Shown here: in pieces, positions 1-7,923 of the stretch
How the letters are laid out: every line of letters begins with the position of its first letter
Numbering within the stretch: position 1 is the stretch's first letter
From: CAYFZO01 sp965226235
GTDB lineage: Bacteria; Pseudomonadota; Gammaproteobacteria; Poriferisulfidales; Oxydemutatoraceae
Assembly: GCA_965226235.1 (NCBI GenBank)
Contig: OZ245335.1
Span: forward strand, 2,044,673 to 2,108,672
Reading direction: 5' to 3'
Length of the DNA: 64,000 nt
Made by a program: the position numbers and the translations under genes
The notes under the pieces: model-generated
Told to the model about the DNA's origin: nothing
Database searches by the model: none
Seen by the model: only the letters and a program-made list of their open reading frames with translations

Positions 1-1299
1 TTGATGGAGGCGCAGTTGATTGGGAATCAAGCTGTAATGCAGCTTGCCACCCTTGTCCGGCCACCAATTCTCTCCCACGGTGAGCCGTATCATTTCAATC
101 ACCATAAAGCTTGCCAGATTTGCACTGAACGGAAACACATTCTGATTGCTCGGTGACCGATCATCAGTTGATGATTGCCGAATATATGCTGGGTCGTCCA
201 GGGAGCCATCCACATCCATGACAACATCCGAACTGGTGTATTGCCCGTCGCATCGAAGACAGCGGTAGGCAGGCCCGACGGTAACGGTACTCCAGGCGGC
301 CTGTCCGAGTGTGCCGTCGGGCTTGTTGCCAATGAAGACCCCACCGGATATCACGGGGATACAATGTGCATAGGCGATGTGGTTGAGTAAGTCTTTTGGA
401 AGCGGGCGGTCAACCGCGGAGAAGAGCAGGTCACAGTCCAGTGCGCTCGAACAGGCACGCTTGTTCTGGATTGGCTCCGCATGGGTTTGAACCTTGAAGT
501 TGCCTGCGGTCGCAGAATTTCTTAAATGCCGGGCAGCCAGTTCGACCTTGAAGCTGCCAACGTCACCTACTCCAGCGTACAAGAGCCTGTCAAGGTTGTG
601 CAATTCAACTTTATCCGGGTCAATCAGCACCAGATTCTCGACGCCGATGCGAGCCAATGCCTCCGCGACCATGCAACCAACACTACCCACCCCAACGATG
701 CCAATACGAAGCCCGGAGATGTCGCGTTGGCGGGCGTCACCCCATGTATCAATGGTGCGCTGCAGTACCTCGCGCCGTGAGGCTTTTCGGCGATCTCGGT
801 ATGTGATCCGAAGGTAACGACCGGCGACCCGTACCTTGTCGCACCAGGAACGGTTGAAGCGTTGCCCGTCCCACGTCCAGAAACGTGCGCTCCAGCTTTC
901 GTCAGTACCCAGTGTCAAGCCCACCAGTGGCAGGCCCGTAGCACGAGCAGGCGGCGAAATGCGATCACGCTCGGCAACCACGTCTGTTTCACTCATGTCC
1001 TGCCAACCGTCGGAAAGATGGTTGTGCATGAAGGCCAGCCCGGCATTCTGCATACAGGCGGCTCGAACTGCACGTGTCAGATACCCCGGTTCGAAGCTCG
1101 CATTGTCATGCAGATGACGTTCGCCGTCGTTTGGTGTAAGGACATCGAATATGACAGCAGATTTTCGCATGGCCCCAGTTGCAGGTCGCCAGAGAGCGAA
1201 GCAAAGGTCTTCTTGCCACTGTCCGGCACCGATGTGCCGAAGAAGAAGGTTGCAAGCCTTGTCATGCACCTCCTGGGGCAAAACGGCATCGCACGTCAA
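1..1299 (-). CDS. JAB-E1 (ThiF) fusion protein of a ubiquitin-like system, 3' end outside window
   Basis: An open frame on the minus strand runs off the left edge; about 433 codons are visible. The N-terminal third is a JAB/JAMM metallopeptidase: a glutamate (ASFEPGY), then MHNHLSDGW near residue 91, then S-x-x-D (MSETD). This is the complete zinc-binding set. From about residue 200 comes a ThiF/E1 Rossmann domain with GIVGVGSVG, then LIDPDKVELHNLDR, as in E1-type adenylating enzymes, and later a CLRC pair. By family knowledge one half removes or matures a ubiquitin-like protein and the other activates it. The start is uncertain: a TTG at 1299 overlaps the stop of the upstream E2 gene, and a GTG lies at 1269. 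Third gene of the multiubiquitin-E2 operon. Confidence 0.85.
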   Translation of the reverse strand, partial: MTCDAVLPQEVHDKACNLLLRHIGAGQWQEDLCFALWRPATGAMRKSAVIFDVLTPNDGERHLHDNASFEPGYLTRAVRAACMQNAGLAFMHNHLSDGWQDMSETDVVAERDRISPPARATGLPLVGLTLGTDESWSARFWTWDGQRFNRSWCDKVRVAGRYLRITYRDRRKASRREVLQRTIDTWGDARQRDISGLRIGIVGVGSVGCMVAEALARIGVENLVLIDPDKVELHNLDRLLYAGVGDVGSFKVELAARHLRNSATAGNFKVQTHAEPIQNKRACSSALDCDLLFSAVDRPLPKDLLNHIAYAHCIPVISGGVFIGNKPDGTLGQAAWSTVTVGPAYRCLRCDGQYTSSDVVMDVDGSLDDPAYIRQSSTDDRSPSNQNVFPFSANLASFMVIEMIRLTVGENWWPDKGGKLHYSLIPNQLRLHQ

Positions 1300-1676
1300 A
1301 TCCGGTTCCAAAATCTTGTCATGTGCCGTTTGGCATAGGTTTTCATGTTCTTCTCCGAAGCCGCAAGGGTATCCCAGAAGTCACTCGGCGGCACACTGAA
1401 TGCGGACCAATCGGCGTCGTTGTAGCGAAATGACCTATGAACGGGCAGTTTTGGATCAGGCAATTCGGCCACATAGATAAAGTGCGGCGGATAATCCGGG
1501 TAACAGTTCTCCTGGAAGCCGATTGCCATATCGAAATTCCGGCCCTTGAATCGACCAGTGGGCACAGGATAGGTAATGACAACAGCACTGCCCTGGTCAA
1601 ATCCTGCAGCGTCAACAACATTCGGATCGAATCCGATTTCACGGAGTTCTGCTTCGATCTTTTCGAGCGGTGTCAC
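1296..1676 (-). CDS. Prokaryotic E2-like ubiquitin-conjugating protein
   Basis: 126 residues. The fold is suggested by a YPDYPPHF segment at about 59-66, matching the YPxxPP turn of E2 enzymes, and by its position between multiubiquitin and JAB-E1 genes. The only cysteine (about residue 58) lies just before this turn. The stretch after it, where canonical E2s carry the catalytic Cys, reads PVHRSF and has no cysteine. Divergent bacterial E2-like families of this kind are known beside multiubiquitin genes. Start is GTG at 1676, directly after the TGA of the upstream gene, so translation is probably coupled. The end overlaps the TTG candidate start of the JAB-E1 gene. Confidence 0.75.
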   Translation of the reverse strand: MTPLEKIEAELREIGFDPNVVDAAGFDQGSAVVITYPVPTGRFKGRNFDMAIGFQENCYPDYPPHFIYVAELPDPKLPVHRSFRYNDADWSAFSVPPSDFWDTLAASEKNMKTYAKRHMTRFWNRI

Positions 1677-1677
1677 C

Positions 1678-2157
1678 TCAGGTGCTGCAGGCTACCGGTG
1701 TAGCACCGGCGTGAACGGCCAAAAATTGATCGCCCTCTTTGAGATCAACTCGATCAGTCAGGTTTTCGTATTTTGTACCGGGTGTGATATTTTCAAGGAA
1801 GTAGCTATCAATCTGTTCAAGGTTGATACTCGCTGCTTTGCCAGCATTCCGCAGGATCTCTTCGACGCTGAGAGATGTCTGCTGCGTGACCTGTTCTTCG
1901 CCATTCACTTTGTAGTGGATGGTTTCTGCGGCTGGTGGTGTGGGTTCTCTTTCCCTTTTCTCAATGGTAAAGCGGTCACCTGAGTGAATCTTGATGATTT
2001 CATCCTGATTCCCGTGTTCGGTTCCATCTTGTGAAACCAGGAAAAATTGTTCGGCTGATAATCCGGCAATGGCAAATATCTTCGCTACGGTCAGTTCCGA
2101 CTTCAATGTCGATAACTGCTTACCGTCGACAAAAAATTCGAGCTTGTCACTCATCAT
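1678..2157 (-). CDS. Multiubiquitin protein with two tandem ubiquitin-like domains
   Basis: 159 residues forming two beta-grasp repeats: about 3-68 (KLEFFVDGKQL to GDRFTIEKRE) and about 78-150 (IHYKVNGEEQV to EGDQFLAVH). Each has the pattern of the bacterial Multiubiquitin family, a short VDGK/VNGE hairpin followed later by a GD-hydrophobic strand. The tail GATPVACST lacks a diglycine, so if it is conjugated it may be processed or use another terminus. It is the first gene of a minus-strand operon with E2 and JAB-E1. Start ATG at 2157 (a second ATG follows at 2154); the ribosome-binding site is weak. Confidence 0.8.
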   Translation of the reverse strand: MMSDKLEFFVDGKQLSTLKSELTVAKIFAIAGLSAEQFFLVSQDGTEHGNQDEIIKIHSGDRFTIEKREREPTPPAAETIHYKVNGEEQVTQQTSLSVEEILRNAGKAASINLEQIDSYFLENITPGTKYENLTDRVDLKEGDQFLAVHAGATPVACST

Positions 2158-2381
2158 CGTTGCTCTAAAAACCCAAAGTCGTGCACTACATTGCCCAAGA
2201 TAATTTTATTGTAACAGGCTGTTAGTGTTGCGGTACCCCTGTGTCAGCCCAAAGATGTAATGTCCTCTTTTGGGTTATTTGGCGGTCTTGCATCATGAGG
2301 TAGCTACATCGTTTCCAGGGGCCCCCGGCAGGCCATGTTGTACCGGGTTGTGTCGCCCGTGCGCTGGAGGCCTTGATATCC
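2158..2381. other. Intergenic region upstream of the ubiquitin-like operon
   Basis: AT-richer stretch that must hold the promoter of the minus-strand operon. No confident gene or promoter pair was identified. Confidence 0.4.
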
Positions 2382-2405
2382 TTGCTCCATCGCACCATGG
2401 AGCAA
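2382..2405. other. Perfect 9-bp hairpin at the head of leader copy 1
   Basis: TTGCTCCAT and ATGGAGCAA are exact inverted repeats around the 6-nt loop CGCACC. It lies just upstream of the first of two similar leader segments and has no T-run, so it is not a simple terminator. Confidence 0.5.
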
Positions 2406-2471
2406 TATAAAACTCACCTGCGGGAGAAGGCTCGCGGGCAGTCTCCTGCACCGACAGGAGGGACCTGAAAT
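2391..2471 (+). repeat. Structured leader, copy 1 of 2
   Basis: Shares an ordered set of words with 2702-2783: GCACCAT, then AGCAA, CCTGCGG, GCGGGC and TCTCC, then a short ORF. A hairpin TCTCCTG-CACCGA-CAGGAGG places the AGGAGG ribosome-binding site of the following ORF in a stem. Confidence 0.45.
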
Positions 2472-2672
2472 ATGGAAATTACACTCGAAGCGATTTACCA
2501 GCAACTGCTCGATATCAAGGCCGAATTGTTGAAATCCGCACGAAGCTTTTCGTCATCCAGTGGAATCGGTGGCTCACCTTCAGGCCTGTTCGCCGTGGCG
2601 ACGACACCCTCGCAAGCCTGCGAGGTTGGTCGGTCCGCAGTAGTGCTCATTCGGTCCTTTCTCCGTGGTTAA
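2472..2672 (+). CDS. Small unknown ORF, possibly a decayed coiled-coil/excisionase-like N-terminus
   Basis: 66 codons from ATG after an AGGAGG box 8 nt upstream. The first 21 residues (MEITLEAIYQQLLDIKAELL) form a plausible amphipathic helix of the sort seen at the start of small helix-turn-helix proteins. The rest is low-complexity Ser/Gly and does not look like conserved protein, so this may be a truncated gene. A second ORF with a similar start (MELTIQQFEQFDSRLQ) follows 312 nt later behind a similar leader. Function unknown. Confidence 0.35.
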   Translation: MEITLEAIYQQLLDIKAELLKSARSFSSSSGIGGSPSGLFAVATTPSQACEVGRSAVVLIRSFLRG

Positions 2673-2701
2673 CTTGCTTGACACCTCCGCCGCTGCGGCG
2701 C

Positions 2702-2783
2702 ACCATAGTAGCAACAGCACAAACCTGCGGAGGAACAGTTCCCTTGCGGGCGGTCTCCCTGCCAATGACATGGGAGATGCATG
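2702..2783 (+). repeat. Structured leader, copy 2 of 2
   Basis: Diverged copy of 2391-2471. The hairpin here is TCTCCC...GGGAGA, placing the GGGAGA ribosome-binding segment 6 nt before the ATG in a stem. Conservation of the hairpin despite sequence drift suggests structure, not coding. Confidence 0.4.
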
Positions 2784-2903
2784 ATGGAACTGACAATCCA
2801 ACAATTTGAGCAATTCGACAGCCGTCTGCAGGCCGTAAATCAAGGACAGCGAGACCTTGAGCGGGAGATCGCTGGCGTTTACATCCGGATGCTGCTCGTC
2901 TGA
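2784..2903 (+). CDS. Small unknown ORF, 39 aa
   Basis: Begins MELTIQQFEQFDSRLQ and continues with a charged heptad-like helix (DLEREIAGVYIRMLL) to a TGA at 2901. The N-terminus resembles that of the 2472 ORF, and both sit behind the same kind of hairpin leader. It ends 24 nt before purD. No function can be assigned; it may be a leader peptide or a fragment. Confidence 0.35.
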   Translation: MELTIQQFEQFDSRLQAVNQGQRDLEREIAGVYIRMLLV

Positions 2904-2927
2904 TAACCTTGCGACCTTGATGACGTG

Positions 2928-4274
2928 ATGCCTAACCGATTCTTGATCGTTGGGGCAGGCGGCAGGGAATGCGCTTTTGCCAAGCGGCTGGCAGAGGAAA
3001 CCACGCTGTTTGCGGTCATCAACCACGCCAACCCCGCAATCATTCACTGCGTAGAGCGTAGCGGCGGGCATTACACGGTGGGTGATGCCTCCAATCCTGA
3101 GACAGTCCTGGAATTTGCTCAAAAGCATGCGATTGACTACGCCTTTGTCAATGCCGATGAGCCACTGGCGAACGGGGTCGTGGACCGCTTGCTGGAAAAC
3201 AATATCAGAGCTATTGGTGGCACACGCGAAGCGACCCGGATCGAATGGGACAAAGTCTATTGTATTGAGATGATGAAAAAGATATGCCCTGAAGTTGTGC
3301 CATTCTTCAGGGTTGTTTCCGACCAGCGGAAGGTAGCGGCAGCGATTAAGGAATTCAAGTCAAGGCAACTGTCTGTCGTGGTGAAACCGCAGGGGTTAAC
3401 CGGCGGCAAGGGGGTGAAGGTGATGCCGGTGCACCTTGCAACCTATGAAGACTGCGCTGAATATGCTTCTGCTCTTTTCGACGCGAGACCTGAAGAGAAC
3501 GTGCTTCTGGTCGAGAAGCTTGAAGGATTTGAATTTACCATCATGGGGTTTACAGACGGTAAAAATCTGGTTTTGTCGCCGGCAAGCTATGATTTTCCAT
3601 ACCGTTATGAAGGGGATATTGGTCCAGGCACCGGCGGCATGGGTTGCTTTACAGATTCCGGGAAGAAATTGCCTTTTATGGAGAAGAAGGATCTACAAGA
3701 TTGCCAGTTCATCATGCAATCGGTCGTTGATGAGTTGTGCACACGCAAGTCGCCATTCACGGGTATTTTGAACGGTGGCTTTTTCAAGACGCCGCAAGGT
3801 ATCAGGTTCATGGAGTTTAACGGGCGATTTGGAGATCCAGAAGGGCTGAACATTTTGACCATACTAAAAAGCTCCTTTGCCGAGTTGCTGATCAGCCTAT
3901 GGGATCAGACATTAACAGAAGACAAGGTTCGGTTTAGTGATTTGGCAAGTGTTGTCAAATACCTGGTCGCCTCGGAATATCCTGAGGAAAGCCCCCGGGC
4001 AACAACCTTCGAGGTTGACGAAGATGGTATTGAGCGGTTGGGGGCAAGTTTATTTTTTGCCTCGTGCATCAAAGACCAGGCAGGGTACAAAACATTAAGA
4101 AAATCCAGGGTCCTGGCCGTGGGGGCGACAGCCAGGACCATCGAAGAGGCATCATCCATTGTCAATTCTGCAATTGATACTTGCATCAAGGGCGACCTGG
4201 AGTACCGCCGAGATATTGGCTCAGAAAAAAAAATGGAAGCTCTTCGTGATATTAGAAACGCCCCACGGAAGTGA
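2928..4274 (+). CDS. purD: Phosphoribosylamine-glycine ligase
   Basis: 448 residues, usual GARS length (about 420-450). Catalyses ATP-dependent joining of glycine to 5-phosphoribosylamine, the second step of purine synthesis. Visible features are the N-terminal Rossmann segment (RFLIVGAGGRECAFAKRL), the ATP-grasp lysine segment VVVKPQGLTGGKGVKV, the GDIGPGTGGMGCF loop and the metal-binding FMEFNGRFGDPE. In-frame GTG (2925) and ATG (2928) are adjacent; ATG is preferred. It stands alone, not with purH as in many proteobacteria, and sits between the ubiquitin-like operon and a secreted-protein gene. It is somewhat AT-richer than the downstream C1 cluster and may be an additional, transferred purD. 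Confidence 0.9.
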   Translation: MPNRFLIVGAGGRECAFAKRLAEETTLFAVINHANPAIIHCVERSGGHYTVGDASNPETVLEFAQKHAIDYAFVNADEPLANGVVDRLLENNIRAIGGTREATRIEWDKVYCIEMMKKICPEVVPFFRVVSDQRKVAAAIKEFKSRQLSVVVKPQGLTGGKGVKVMPVHLATYEDCAEYASALFDARPEENVLLVEKLEGFEFTIMGFTDGKNLVLSPASYDFPYRYEGDIGPGTGGMGCFTDSGKKLPFMEKKDLQDCQFIMQSVVDELCTRKSPFTGILNGGFFKTPQGIRFMEFNGRFGDPEGLNILTILKSSFAELLISLWDQTLTEDKVRFSDLASVVKYLVASEYPEESPRATTFEVDEDGIERLGASLFFASCIKDQAGYKTLRKSRVLAVGATARTIEEASSIVNSAIDTCIKGDLEYRRDIGSEKKMEALRDIRNAPRK

Positions 4275-4546
4275 AGCATCTTATCCGGATAAAAAATTAA
4301 CAGACGGCGAGGTGCAGTTTTCCAGAACAGCAGGTTTTCACCGCGGTAGTGACTGCACAACTGAACTGATTTGCGACCGCTGGCTGTTTTTTGCATATTT
4401 GAAATAACAACCCTTTCACCTACCGGTTTTTTCTTAATTCCACCAAAAGATCAAATACTGGGTTTGGATGGGGCTCAATATATCTTGCGTCTTGGAGCAC
4501 TTGGTCCACACTCCAGAGCCCTTGGGCGTATTCAGCAAAATTCCTT

Positions 4547-4858
4547 TTATCTTTTGTAGGGGTTAGAGTCGAGATTATCCGGCAAGCCATCGTTGTCGCT
4601 ATCCATATCCAGGTAATTGGGGATTCCATCTTTGTCATAATCGCGCGCCCTTGGATTGAGCAATTCGCTAGAATGCTTGGATGAGCCGTAATTATTCGAT
4701 TTAATGCCGTCTCGAGCTGAGCGGTAGTGAGGACGAACATAAGTTCCATCGCTCCGATAGTAGCCGTTTACGAAAACATCTCCTTGTGCCTGTGCGCCGG
4801 TGATACCGATCATTGCAACGGTTATTGAGAAGATAAATATTGTGAAGAATTTTGTCAT
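4547..4858 (-). CDS. Small secreted protein with thrombospondin type 3-like calcium repeats
   Basis: 103 residues. Starts MTKFFTIFIFSITVAMIG and ends the signal peptide near AQAQ, so it is exported. The mature part has GYYRSDGTYVRPHYRS, a motif common in small Sec-exported proteins. It is followed by acidic repeats DYDKDGIPNYLDMDSDNDG and PDNLDSNP of the thrombospondin type 3 kind, which bind calcium between Asp side chains. Longer in-frame starts upstream (to 5005) add a non-signal-like stretch and are rejected. Function unknown; probably periplasmic or surface exposed. Confidence 0.75.
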   Translation of the reverse strand: MTKFFTIFIFSITVAMIGITGAQAQGDVFVNGYYRSDGTYVRPHYRSARDGIKSNNYGSSKHSSELLNPRARDYDKDGIPNYLDMDSDNDGLPDNLDSNPYKR

Positions 4859-4861
4859 TGT

Positions 4862-4871
4862 CCCCCCCCCC
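4862..4871 (-). promoter_or_regulatory. G10 homopolymer in the ribosome-binding region
   Basis: Ten consecutive G on the coding strand lie 3 nt before the ATG of the secreted-protein gene, where the Shine-Dalgarno sequence should be. Tracts of this length slip in replication, so spacing and translation could vary between cells. This is inference from position and length only. Confidence 0.5.
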
Positions 4872-5095
4872 TTGTCTGTTTCCTCATATAGCTTGAATGT
4901 AGCATGCTTCTTTATTGGGACCGGTACCGGGCGGTGGGCATCGTTGGGATTTGGAGGTGCGTTCGCTTGTGATCTTTGGGTTGCCACTGTCTCTCCCGAA
5001 ATCAAAAGAGGACATTAAGGCTTTAGGCCGACACGTTTGTCTCCCGTGTGGTGGCACATGTTTTTGAATATATAATGACTACGCGAGAGGAAAGT

Positions 5096-5818
5096 ATGCG
5101 TATCAGGGTACTCAAGGTGGTTTTGGCTTTGCTGGTGACGGCATTTGCGAGTGGTTCCGTCTTCGGCGAGATACTGGCTCCCGGCTGGGGCAAGCTCGAG
5201 TACGAAGTGCCGGTGCCGGGTACCTATGAGTTGCCGCCTGTTTATCCCGCAGCCGGAGGAGAGGTGCTGACGGCCAGCGGCGCGACCGCCGACCTGGGTG
5301 ATTTTTTTGGCGACAAGATCGTCGTGCTGAGTTTCATGTACACCGCCTGCGATGATATCAACGGTTGCCCGCTTTCGATTTTTGTTCTGCACAACCTGCA
5401 GAATAAGCTCAAGGAACAGCCTGAGCTTGCCGACAAAGTGCGATTTGTCAGCTTCAGTTTCGATGTAGGGAAAGATACGCCGGAGGTACTCGCCAGCTAC
5501 CAGCAGGAGCATGCCGGCAGTCATCATCACGCAGGCGACCACCAGGCGCAGACTCCCGGCCGCATGGGTGCCGAATGGGTTTTCCTGGTAGCGGCATCCC
5601 GGCAGCACCTGCAGCCGATTCTCAAGTCATACAGCCAGTTCGTCATCCCGGAAATCGACGCAGAGGGCACGAGCACCGGCAAGTTCGCCCACCTGCTGCG
5701 CGTATTGCTGATAGATGAGCGGGGCATGGTGCGCAACATCTACAGCCCCAGTTTCCTGCATTCGGATATTTTGCTGTCTGATATCAAGAGCATCCTGGTT
5801 CGCGGCACTGAAATCTGA
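5096..5818 (+). CDS. SCO1/SenC-like copper/thiol protein
   Basis: 240 residues from ATG 5096 (GAGAGG box upstream); longer in-frame starts lack a signal sequence. Signal peptide VVLALLVTAFASGSVFG, then a thioredoxin-like fold with VVLSFMYTACDDINGCPLS at about residues 78-95. The two cysteines are separated by five residues, while classical SCO proteins have CxxxCP, so the site is a spaced variant. A histidine (KFAHLLRVLLIDERG, near 198) matches the third copper ligand. The His-rich insert GSHHHAGDH could bind metal. Known roles are copper delivery to cytochrome oxidase or redox maintenance. It lies 37 nt before a di-haem peroxidase gene, suggesting a joint periplasmic function. Confidence 0.8.
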   Translation: MRIRVLKVVLALLVTAFASGSVFGEILAPGWGKLEYEVPVPGTYELPPVYPAAGGEVLTASGATADLGDFFGDKIVVLSFMYTACDDINGCPLSIFVLHNLQNKLKEQPELADKVRFVSFSFDVGKDTPEVLASYQQEHAGSHHHAGDHQAQTPGRMGAEWVFLVAASRQHLQPILKSYSQFVIPEIDAEGTSTGKFAHLLRVLLIDERGMVRNIYSPSFLHSDILLSDIKSILVRGTEI

Positions 5819-5855
5819 GAGCGTGTCGCTGCTCTGTCGGGCGGGGTAACGGTAG

Positions 5856-7199
5856 ATGGCAAGTGCGAGGGGTAGATGCCTGATCCGTTGCCGGCTGTGG
5901 TCGGGTGTGGGCACCATGGCACTGGTCCTGGCACAGGTGGCGATGGCGCAATCGGCACCCGACGACCCAGGTCTGTATCGTCCCGGAGATAACAGGACCG
6001 GCTACGATTCCGCGGACTACGTCAGCAATTCGCGAAGCCTCCAGGAGAGGGTGGGACGCGAAGCCGATTTGCTGGCCATTCTGCGTTCCCGCCACCTCGG
6101 TCTGCCGGAATTACCGGCCGACGCGGACAACCCGGCGACCAGGGCGGGCATCGAACTCGGCCGCAAGTTGTTCTTCGACAGGCGCCTTTCCCTGAACAAC
6201 ACGCAGTCCTGCGCACTTTGCCACGTGCCGGAAATGGGGTTCACCAATAACGAACTGAGGATCGCGGTCGGCATGGAAGGTCGCAGCGGGCGACGCAATG
6301 CCCCGACGCTGTTCAACGTGGCGTACAAGACCCGGTTGTTTCATGACGGGCGCGAGTCGACGCTGGAGAACCAGGTTTGGTCGCCTTTTCTCTCCCGCAA
6401 CGAAATGGCCAATCCATCGATCGGCTACGTGATCGACAAGATTCGCGGCTTCAAGGATTACGACGGCTGGTTCGAGCGTGCCTTTCCCGGCCAGGGGATC
6501 GCCGTCGATACCATCGGCAAGGCACTCGCGCAGTACCAGCGCACGCTCATCGCGGCCACGTCGCCGTTTGATCGCTGGTATTACGCGGATGAAGAAGCCG
6601 CGATCAGCGCAAGCCAGCGCCGGGGGTTCGAGATTTTTTCCGGCAAGGGCGGTTGCGTCGCGTGCCACTTGGTGGGGGAGGATTCTGCGCTGTTTACCGA
6701 TAGCCGGATGCATAATACCGGTCTTGGTTATGATATCGCGATGAATCAGTACCGGGGTGTGGGCGCGGCGACCAGAAGGCTGCAGTTGGCACCGGGTGTG
6801 TTTACCACGATCGACGACAAGCTGGTGGAAGAATTGACGCAACAACGGACGAGGAACGATCTTGGCCTGTACGAGGTGACCTTGAACCCGGCCGACCGAT
6901 GGAAATACCTGACGCCGACCCTGCGCAATGTCGAGTTGACCGCTCCGTACATGCACAACGGGGTGTTTTCCACGCTGGAAGAAGTGATCGAGTTTTATGC
7001 TCGAGGCGGTATTCCAAACGAGGGGTTGAGTCCTCTGATACGCCCACTGGGCCTGACCACCGAAGAGAAGCGCGATTTGCGCGATTTTCTGCTCAGCCTG
7101 ACCAGCCCCGATACCAGGATTCTGATCGGCGATGCTTTTGCGGCACCGGTCGGCGCCTGGGCTGAAGAGGATGGTGCTGCAACGTCAGCGCCGCAGTAG
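5856..7199 (+). CDS. Di-haem cytochrome c peroxidase, MauG/CcpA family
   Basis: 447 residues with an N-terminal hydrophobic signal (TMALVLAQVAMAQ) for export. Two CxxCH haem c sites are visible: CALCH near residue 119 and CVACH near 267. Other family features are GMEGRSGRRNAPTLFN, LFHDGRESTLENQ and PYMHNGVFSTLEEVIEFY, the last carrying the methionine used as a haem ligand in many members. Members reduce peroxide or modify partner proteins in the periplasm. It follows the SCO-like gene in the same direction. In methanotrophs such peroxidase-like proteins can be copper regulated, but no such site was found here. Confidence 0.88.
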   Translation: MASARGRCLIRCRLWSGVGTMALVLAQVAMAQSAPDDPGLYRPGDNRTGYDSADYVSNSRSLQERVGREADLLAILRSRHLGLPELPADADNPATRAGIELGRKLFFDRRLSLNNTQSCALCHVPEMGFTNNELRIAVGMEGRSGRRNAPTLFNVAYKTRLFHDGRESTLENQVWSPFLSRNEMANPSIGYVIDKIRGFKDYDGWFERAFPGQGIAVDTIGKALAQYQRTLIAATSPFDRWYYADEEAAISASQRRGFEIFSGKGGCVACHLVGEDSALFTDSRMHNTGLGYDIAMNQYRGVGAATRRLQLAPGVFTTIDDKLVEELTQQRTRNDLGLYEVTLNPADRWKYLTPTLRNVELTAPYMHNGVFSTLEEVIEFYARGGIPNEGLSPLIRPLGLTTEEKRDLRDFLLSLTSPDTRILIGDAFAAPVGAWAEEDGAATSAPQ

Positions 7200-7210
7200 C
7201 GAGGAAGGAG

Positions 7211-7516
7211 ATGTCGATAGACGCGAAGAGTCTGGCGGATACGTTGCTTGCGTACCTTCGCCAACACTGCGACGAAGCCGACATTACCGGAGCTTCATTG
7301 ATTGAACACAGTGGCGATCATTGCACGTCCTTTGACGTGGTAGCCGACGGCGAGCAGTACCGTTTCAACATAGCCGATGAAGCGATCGCCGGGCTCGACC
7401 GGGGTGAGGTAGCCACCCTGCTGGAAAACAACAACGTGGTTTCGGTGATGCGCGACCTCCGGGGGTTCCCGGTTACCCTCACCGCCAGCGGCTGTATTTT
7501 TGGCGATATATGGTGA
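7211..7516 (+). CDS. Unknown 101-aa protein in the SCO/MauG operon
   Basis: Starts ATG 7211 after AAGGAG, 11 nt downstream of the peroxidase gene, so it is probably co-transcribed. Acidic soluble protein without signal peptide or cysteine clusters (cysteines only in QHC, DHC and SGC). The sequence reads like a small alpha/beta domain (TSFDVVADGEQYRFNIADEAI). I do not recognise the family. Its stop faces the stop of the convergent DUF4242 gene 4 nt away. Confidence 0.6.
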   Translation: MSIDAKSLADTLLAYLRQHCDEADITGASLIEHSGDHCTSFDVVADGEQYRFNIADEAIAGLDRGEVATLLENNNVVSVMRDLRGFPVTLTASGCIFGDIW

Positions 7517-7520
7517 AAGT

Positions 7521-7793
7521 TTACTCCGAGGTGGTGGGGTCTATGATGGTATTGACCCTGCTGATGCTGTTTGCCGGGAAGCCTCCTTCCTCGGCGTGGC
7601 GTTTGATCATGTCTTCGTTTGGCGCGATATAGACGCAGTAAACCTTGTCTTGCGTAACGTAGCTTTGCACCCACTGGATCTGGGGGCCCATGCTTTTCAG
7701 CACGCTGCACGATTTTTTCGATACGCCTTGTATCTCTTCCGCAGACAGATTTCCTGCCCCCGGGATTTCTCTCTCAATGATATATTTGGGCAT
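7521..7793 (-). CDS. DUF4242 small protein
   Basis: 90 residues, MPKYIIEREIPGAGNLSAEE followed by IQWVQSYVTQDKVYCVYIAP and a C-terminal HAEEGGFP. This is the layout of DUF4242, a ferredoxin-like alpha/beta family with a nickel-binding member described in Streptomyces. An AGGAGG box lies 9 nt before the ATG. It is convergent with the 7211 gene. Specific function unknown. Confidence 0.75.
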   Translation of the reverse strand: MPKYIIEREIPGAGNLSAEEIQGVSKKSCSVLKSMGPQIQWVQSYVTQDKVYCVYIAPNEDMIKRHAEEGGFPANSISRVNTIIDPTTSE

Positions 7794-7923
7794 CGTTCAT
7801 CCTCCTGTGCCAAAGGGTTTTCCCCCGTTTGCCCGGTGCCGATGGCGACCGAGAGCACGATGATAACAGATTGTTTTACCGAGCGTTACGCGACGCTGGC
7901 GCTGCTCCGGCACGGGTGACGCG

